Positions 17,174 through 26,100 of a stretch of 29,926 bases of DNA are shown piece by piece. Each line of letters begins with the position of its first letter. Position 1 is the stretch's first letter. This DNA is from a virus. The notes beneath the pieces were generated by a model. That model worked only from the letters and a program-made list of their open reading frames with translations. It was not told the DNA's origin and searched no databases. The stretch is from positions 1-29,926 of IMG/VR virus record IMGVR_UViG_3300006923_001082; one strand, 5' to 3'. Both the position numbers and the translations under genes were made by a program.

Positions 17174-20100
17174 ATGACAACATTCACAACACATCCGGCA
17201 TTTAACCAAGGTCCTAGCTTTAGCGACCGACTCCGTTGGGCTAGTGATAGAGCTCCAAGGGCAATCTTTCCTGCAGCTATGAAGACAGAGATCATGGATG
17301 AAGCAGCAAGAAACAAAGTACAGGTCAATGATTCAGGGAAATCTGGAGATCTCTCTTTTTATACAGGACACCGAAGAACAGATGTTGATGACTTCTGGAA
17401 ACCTAGGTTACTAACGAATAGAGCACACTGGAGATCTGGACTCTATGGAGCCTCTCCGTTTGCTGTGAATTACGATAGACAACTTGCTAATATGGAAGAT
17501 AAGAATATAGAATCAAGTCCATGGAATCTTTGGGGTGGACTAACGGCAGGACAAGATGAAGAGTGGAAACTAACAGATCTTAATCCTGTAGTTGGTATGG
17601 TGAAATATAATGCAAAGGCTATTAGGTGGTTATCTAACAACTGGAACTTTGATTCGGTTATAGAAATGACCGAACAAGTAGACCCAACCTTCAAGGATTT
17701 TAAGACAGACGGATGGATAGATGCTCTAAATAAAGAGTTTGGAAAACAAGCAGATCTTGCTCGAAAAGCGTTAGAGCAGAACGGGTGGGACCCAGAGAGT
17801 CATGGGATAGGAACTAAGAATGCTCAAGCATACACCTATCTAGCAAAAAGAAGACTAAGGGATATCTATTTACAACAATGGGCTCAAAGTAGATATGATT
17901 ACCAAGATTATATAACAGGGGAAAACTCTAATAAAGTCTTTGGAGATATAGGCAAAGGGCTACTTGTAGATATCTTTACTGATTACGAGATTGCTCTAGA
18001 TACAGTGGTAACTATACCTCTAACAGGAGGAGTTGGGACACTACTAAAGACAGGGGGCGAAGCACTAAAGGCAGCTGGACGAATTAAACGACTTGCTGGA
18101 AGTATACGCAAAGGAAAATACTCAGCTATGATTTGGGATACTATAGATGTTCCTCTAGGTGTAGGTAAGGGAGTAAGAAAAGTTAAAGTACTTCATTTAA
18201 CAGATTCTAAGGGTATCGTAAAAACTGCACCAATCTTTGAGAATGAGGTATTAGAACTAAGGAAACTAGGAGTACTTAAAGACGTTCCTTTGATTGGTAA
18301 GAAACTCGTCACAGGAAAAATGCTAGTGGGAGAATCCCGACTAGCACAAAGATTTGCACAAGGAACTAGTGAAAAATTAATAAGTAGTATGGGATGGGGC
18401 TCCATAAAATTAGGAAGTGTTGCAGAATTTCTAGCTTTTCAGAATGCTTCGAGAAGTGTTGCATCACTAGGACACACCGCATCTGCTTCAGGTATCTGGG
18501 GAGCAGCCACAGGAGTGGGCTGGTCTATTGGATCTCAGAAAGACAGACGGATAATAGCAGATCTTACTTATGGTATAGGTAATCATGACGTTACCTTTAG
18601 TGGGGGAGAGGCAGTACAAGCTTCACTGCTATTTGGTGGTGCTGGTTTTGTTCTTGGTGGAGTACTCTCTGGTTTATTTCGCGGCTCCTTCTATACGAAT
18701 TTTTGGAATAGTGCTAGGAAACATGGGTGGAACCCAAGTGAAATGTGGAAGAATCGAGTATTAGGACACTCCCCAACTACCACGGTCGACGGAACTCCCG
18801 AAGGTCTTATAAAACAGTTAACGAAAGACCACTACCTAAAATTCTTAGCTGATATTCTTGATCAAACGGCAGGAGAAACAGGACATGGTGCACGATTATT
18901 AGACGATGCTATGTTCGAAAAAAACCATTTATTGGCTGATGATGTTGGTATGTTCTTAGAGTATATCTATAAGAAACTAAATGGAAACTATATTCCTATT
19001 GAAGCATTAGAACCAATTATAATGAGGTTTATAGCAGACGCAGGTAAACATGGACCTGCAAATTTAACAGAACGCCTTGCTATGAATAAAAAAAGAGCAG
19101 CTGAACTATGGAGAAAAGCACGTAAAAACATCTCAGAAGAAAAGGGCAAACCAGCCATAGAAGTTCCTGTGCCAGAAAGAGACCATTCTGGTTTAAATAC
19201 TTTTCAAAGAACTAAGTTAACTACCCTTCAAAATGATATTGATACTATTCGTAAGAGAGCTAATAGAGAAAAGAAAAATGGTAGAGTGGAAGATGAGACA
19301 CATAAAGCATATGATGAGGCTATAGATGCTCTAGAGAAATGGTATGAAAAAGAAGGAATAGACTTCTTGCCCACAGAGATGATACCTGAAATTAGATTTA
19401 AGGATTATAATTTTTCGGTTACAGAGGAAGGGGCATTCTTAGCTAAGCTAATCCAAATAGCTGAAAGTATAGAAGAAGCAGGATGGCGTGGTGCTCCTAA
19501 AAAAGAAATCAAAGGACTTGAGCAAGATTTTGCTAGGGCACTTGAATCAATAGATAAGACCTTTGCTCGAAGGGATAAGAAAACCCGATTACAAGCTCTT
19601 GAGGATGATATTAATATACTTATGCCGGAGATTAGAAAAGCAGGAGACGAGGGACAAGCTTTAGTTAAAGAGAAACTCTTAAATCTCTTGGTAAAAAAAC
19701 TAGGAGCAGAGTCTCCGCAAGGTGATCATGCAAAAAGTGGAGCATGGTTTGATAGGGTTATGAGAAGTGGACCAGGTAAGGGTCTTACTAAGATTGCAAC
19801 TCTTGGCTCTGGTTACTCTAGTATGGTGTATAGTATAGCTCATGAGATACGTCTACTTGCTCGAATGATTGATAGTAGCCACGAGGCTTTAGCAGATGAT
19901 ATAGCTTTGTTTGGTCGTATGAGGTCTGTATGGTCTGCACAGCGACAAGCATTTAGAGACGGTGGTCATGTAGTTACTGCTGTAAATAGGGCTGAGACGG
20001 AGCTAGGTGTTGTTTCAACTAATGTTATTCAAGACATAGTTTCAGCAAAACGACTAGCAGGTGAGGCTATCACAGCAGAAGACTTTTCAAGGGCTGGATT

Positions 20101-23100
20101 TAACTTTAGAGATACTGTATCTGCTCTTAAGCATGCGGAGGATATCTCGAAAGCAGTACAAACCTTTTTTGGATCTAACTTAGAGAGGGGTGTGGAAGTA
20201 CAACTCCTTAAAAAAGCAATGGATTCTGATAGATACATATCAATGATGTTTGTTGATACACTTCCAGATTCAGAAATCTTACGAATCGGTAGAGAAGCAT
20301 GGGAAATCCAAGCCAAAGAACTATGGCTAGATAAAACAGTAGCGTGGGTTGAACTAGAAGCATTGGGTCTTCTCAATCTAGCTAAAGATGAAGGAGGAAA
20401 CATACTAGGAATCCATAGTATTCCAGAAGATTCTTTCTTTAATGTAGGTCTCCCAGTTCAAGAGATAGAGAAACTACTAACCAAACTATCTAGAGAAGAC
20501 TTGAGAGCATGGCAAGGTCTTGCAGATAGAAATAGAATAGCACAAGGTCTTGACGTACACCCGAACCGATTAGACAATCTTACAGCCACACTCGAAAAGA
20601 AGAGATTAGATATTAATAAAGTATCTCCAGAAACTGTAGAGTCTTATTACAAAGGCTCCAAAGGCAGATACTTAGTAGCTCTTGGAGAAAATAATCTACC
20701 TAAAGCAGCAAAAGAACTTTATACATTACAGAGACAAATCTCTGAATTCAAACGATTTAATCCAGAATCATCTGTTGAACATTCTTTATATCTTAAAGAA
20801 CATTTACAACATCTTGAAAAAGAATATGGTATAACTATTGTTGATCCAATGAGCCAACCCTACACTAAAGACGTAACATGGATTGTAGACAAGTGGCACT
20901 CAGATCCAAAACCTGGTGCTCTAACAAAAGATCCTGTAGTTATTGCAGTGAATCATCCAGAGGTTCGGCGAGGTACTAAGATTCTTAAAGAAGCTAGAGT
21001 AGTTGTCACAGATATCGTAGGTGCACAAGATATTCCTGCAGTGGGGTATATGAAAGATCTCGCAGATTCTATTGGAGTGGTTGAAAAGGGACAGAAGGTA
21101 GTACATACTCCTGTGTCAGGAGAGCCTAGATTTACTGAGCCATTAGTTATCGAAAAGATTGTTATAAAGACATCAACAGAAGACCTTGATGCAACAAGAG
21201 TTCTAAGAGCTAATGAGATTTATAAGGATAAATACCAAGGGGAAGTAGAAATCGGTGCCTTGACAAAGGATGAAGCCAGACGGTATGCAATGGAAGATGC
21301 CACTAGAGAATTAAAAAAGGCAAAACCTGAGGAGTATACGCACACTATGGTCAAGGTAGAAGGAATAGATGACCTAATCCCAAGCCATGAACTACAGACT
21401 GTAGGAAGAAACCTTACACCTGATGAGTTCGATGGAGCAGCTAAGTACTTACGATACAATAGTTTGTACAACGCAGAAGACTATGATATGCTTGGTGCAC
21501 ACGACCTTATGACTCTAGTGGAGGCTCTCTCTGGAACTACGCTTAGTCCTATAGAAATAGGCATAACTAAAAGAGCATTGAGAAACAGTGGGATTACATC
21601 CTCAGACTTAACAGAACATCTCACGACCAGTCAATCTATGAGAGAACTCTTTTCCTTAGCAATGCAAAACGATATAGATATCTCTACGTTTATCCCAGCT
21701 TATTTACAAAAGACAATCCAAGATGCATCTAAAGTTAACAGAAGAAATGTTGTTACATGGCTCAATGAGACTAACCCCAAGCCAGCTAAATCAGAACTAC
21801 TAAAAGCTATAGGAACACCAGATAGAGTTAAAGAAGCAGTAGACCTAATAAACAAACGGATCTACGATCTTGAAGATCTTCTTCCTGAGTCATCTATATT
21901 GGTTGAGCGTGGTGTAATCTCTTTAGACGACGACGGAGTAGCCTCGCTACTTAAACCTCTCCAAGGTGAAGATCTTGAGGTTTATACAGCAGCAGTAAAT
22001 AAAGTAAAATCCAAGTATGAATCTCGTCTCACAACCGAACAACTAGGGTTGATCCGAAGAGAAGAGTGGGATACATTGGCTGCTACTTCTACTGATATCC
22101 TACATAAGATACACGAGATAAAACAAGGATTCATAAATGATAACCTAGCTAGAATTTCTAGCGGAGAAGCTTCAGTTAACAATCGAATAGCAATGACTAA
22201 TGCTATAGAAGAAGAATTTCCAGGACTGAAGCTATGGGATCCAGCAGATGATATCTCTGATGATATCTTCAGAGCTTCTGTAAGTAAATGGGAAAATTCT
22301 TTTGCAGACGCACACGGTACTGGGCTTCATAGAGAAGCCTCAGATTTCGTAGGTCCTCCTAAACCAACAGTAGAGATCAAACAACCTAAGGTAGTTGACC
22401 CTATCACACCAGAGGAAATGGCTAGCCATATGGCTTCTGATACACAGGTGGGTAAGGTGTTAGATGAAAGCTCTAAGAAGAATGCAAAACATGTTACACA
22501 ATCCCAGAGGGTACAAAAATATTTCCCCGAATCAACATCAGATCAACTTAAAGATAGGAAGTATATTGCTTCTAAGATGGCGGAAGTTAAACGCTTAGAA
22601 TATCTAGATAATGTAGATGCTAGGATTACTTCTGATCTAAATAAAGTATCCGCAGCAATCTCTGAAGTAGAAGAAAGAATTGGAGCACTTAGAGAACTTC
22701 CTCCGGAAGTTATGAAGGAACATTCAGACTTGTTGGTTAAGGAGATGATTCTTCGTACTGACCTTGCAGAGGCTAAAATAAAGAGAGAGTTTGGTGGGTA
22801 TGATAAAGATGTAGAGAAACTTGAGAAGGAGATTTTAGATAAAGTAGATGATATGCTTGCCCTTGATGAATCAGACTTAGCCCTAAGAATTAAGGGAGAT
22901 AGGTTAGATTTCGAAGAGTCCCTACCGTCTGCATATAGAGGAATGAGTCCTGAAGACATCAAACAGAGTATAGTAGATCTAAAGGAAGTTCGTTCTGATG
23001 TTATCAAAAGAAAGAAAAAATACAAAAAGGACTCACCTAAATATAATAAAGCTTTAGGTGAAGAGAGAGCATTATCTGGAGGTATTAACAAACTTGAAGC

Positions 23101-26100
23101 TAGTATGGATATCGCTGACCAAGCGGTAACCTCGATCTCAGCTCTTCAGGATGAAATGAGTTTAGCTGTAGCTAAACTTGAGGACAGAATACTTAAGATA
23201 CATGGAACAAGAAAATTCATGGATCCTAAGGCAGATGAAGTCATTACTCACATCCAGAATAAGCTTGATAAGAATATTAAAAGACAAACTAAGTTAATAC
23301 CCTTAAATACATTAGAGGATCGTATGGATCGCCTAATGTTAGATAGAGAGAGGTTGAATTATATTAAGACTCTCAGAGATGAGAACTACGATCTTACAGA
23401 TTTCTCTAAGGGTGCTACGCTAATGGAATTGTTAGACACAAAGTTACATTGGTGGGAACAAGGTAAGCTTGCAAAGGAAGCTAATGCTGAACTGAAGTTA
23501 GAGACAGAAGCATTACACAAAGAGTTAGCTAGGGTTGAACAAAAAGTCTTTGGCACAGGGGAACATGCTTTAATTCCAGAAAGAAAAAGAACAGGGACAG
23601 TAGGAGACTACATATATCTCATGTCTAGACGACCCGAAAGAGCAGAAGAATATCTAAAAGGTATCGCTGTTGCAGCATTATCCTATGCTAAGAAGAAGGG
23701 GTGGATAGCCACAGAAGCTAATACTTCAATAGCACCAGAGTCCCTTCTTGGTCAAGAGATGGAAGATATACTTCAGGATTTCTTTACGATGGCAACCCTA
23801 CCTTATCACAAGTATAATACATCTCCGGTAGAACAGATAGTAGCATACGCTAACGCTAGTGGAAATCCAATGACTCCCCATAATGCTGACTACCTAGCCA
23901 AGAACTTATTCTCTTACGAAAGAGTGTTGAATCCAGATACGGGTAAGTATTTCGATAGACGTGTACCAAAGAAAAGACGCTTCAGAGGCGGAGAAGATTC
24001 TAAAGTCCCTATGGGTCTTTTAATCTACCAAGCAGCTAATGAAATCAGAAGACGAAGGGGTGGACTTACCAAGCTTCTACAATATCCTGAAGCTAGAAAG
24101 CATGCCAATAGTCCATACGATGATCTCTTTGATCCAGATAGTGGAGATTGGGCAGGATCTATAGACAGATTTGCTGATCCTTTTGGTTACGAGTATGGTT
24201 CAACCTTTGGTAAACCATTAGCTTCTCTAGAAGAATTAGCAGGACGGGAACAGTTTAACGAGATTGTTAAGTCTTACTTTGGTAAGACCGCAGGACTAAC
24301 GATTATAGAACAGGCGGAGAAGGATCGTCAATATGCTTTGGTTCGTTTAATTATGGAACAAGATAAAGGTGGTTCACGTATTCTTCGTAGAGGTAGAGAA
24401 AGAACCGTAGAAGAAGAATTGTCATCACGAGAAGTTAGAGTGAAGAAAGATAGAGTATTACGAGAAGAAGAATTCCCTCATCGTAGTGAAATCTATAGAA
24501 AGGATGGAGTAATTCGTCCTGACAAGGTTGCAAAAATGCTTAGAGATCGTGGGTTCGCAGATGCTTCAGTAGCTACAGTAAGATCTGATATCAACGCACT
24601 AAAGAACTTCTATGCAGATAGTTTGTCTATCTTTAAAGAAGTAGAGGGATCTGTACGTATTCTCAATTCATCACCAGAGACTTTCCGTAAATGGCTCGAC
24701 AAGGCATTCTCTGGAGATACTCACTCGTTTATGGGTAAACCGTCTCAACAACTAATAGATGTTAAGATGGATGGTAAGTCTCTCATGGATAATTCGAAAT
24801 ATTATCTTAGTAATGCTGACGAACTAGAGGTAAAACTTCTTGGTTCAGTTTTATCTGAAGGAGAGAGAGAAGCTGTTATACAACAAATGAAAACACACCT
24901 AGATGTATACACAAGAGACTATGATAGATTCTTAGATAATATTGTAATCTATGGTAGTGATCCTATTAGCTATATGAAAAATCGTATGATGTTAATTGAA
25001 GAAGAACTAAGTAAACCAAGATTTACTTATATAGAGGATAACAAATGGTTCGTAAAACATGGTTGGGCACGACCTGATAGAGAGAGAGCTTTCGTTATAT
25101 CTAAGGGAGACTATGCTAGGTATAATAAACTCCAGATCGAAAAAGCAGTACTCCGTCGTAAACTATCGAATATCAAGAAAGATATCTACACAACTCTTGC
25201 TAGGGATATCGAGCAGTTCGAGGTTCCTGTAGTAGCTAAATGGTTACCAGATGCAGCACATGGTGATACTATGTTCAAGCTAAAGGATCTGTTAGATACC
25301 GATGCTATACGTAAGAAGGACTTCCTAGCTATGCATAAGATGACAGACGCTCAATGGAAGAGTACTATATATCCTCATCTTGTTAAACTAAGAAAAGAAG
25401 GATTCGTTGATACTGTAAATAAACGATGGCAGCTCACAGAAAAAGGCAGGAACCATGTAGATGCTAACGAACCCATAGTAATCAATGTTCATACCCCAAG
25501 AGACTCCTTCAGTCCTGTGGTTAACAAAGAACTACTATCGAATACTCAAGCTAAGAAGTTACTAGGATTATCGGACTCTAGTACTATAAAGATACAAGCT
25601 AGAGATAAGCAGGGCTTTACTAAAGCTATGCGACAACAATACAACAACATGGTTACCCTTAAGAGACAGTCGATAAAGCGAGGGGATCTTAAGATGGTAG
25701 CCATGTATGAATCCCAAATACGGGCTCTTAAGGCTCAGGCTATAACAGCTGAGACTGAGGTGGGTATGATGCTCATGAAAGAGTTACGTCAGATATATAA
25801 AGAATTGGAAGATATTCGTAATATGAGGATGTATGGTCAGGAAGTGGGACCCAATGCCTTTAAGAAATTCAAGAACCTAACTAAGGTTTATGAAAAAGGA
25901 ATGAAGAGAGCTCAATTTCTAGAGGTTAGAAAACATCAGATTATCGACAGTCTCCAAGAGATCTTAGGTAAGAAGATATATAAGGATGGAGCATTCGCTC
26001 CCCCTACGTCTTCCGTATTCTCTACTAGTAAAAGAAAACTCATGAGTACTGCAGATGTAGGAGAAGACGTAGGTACTACATCCTCCGCTGCAGGGCTCAT

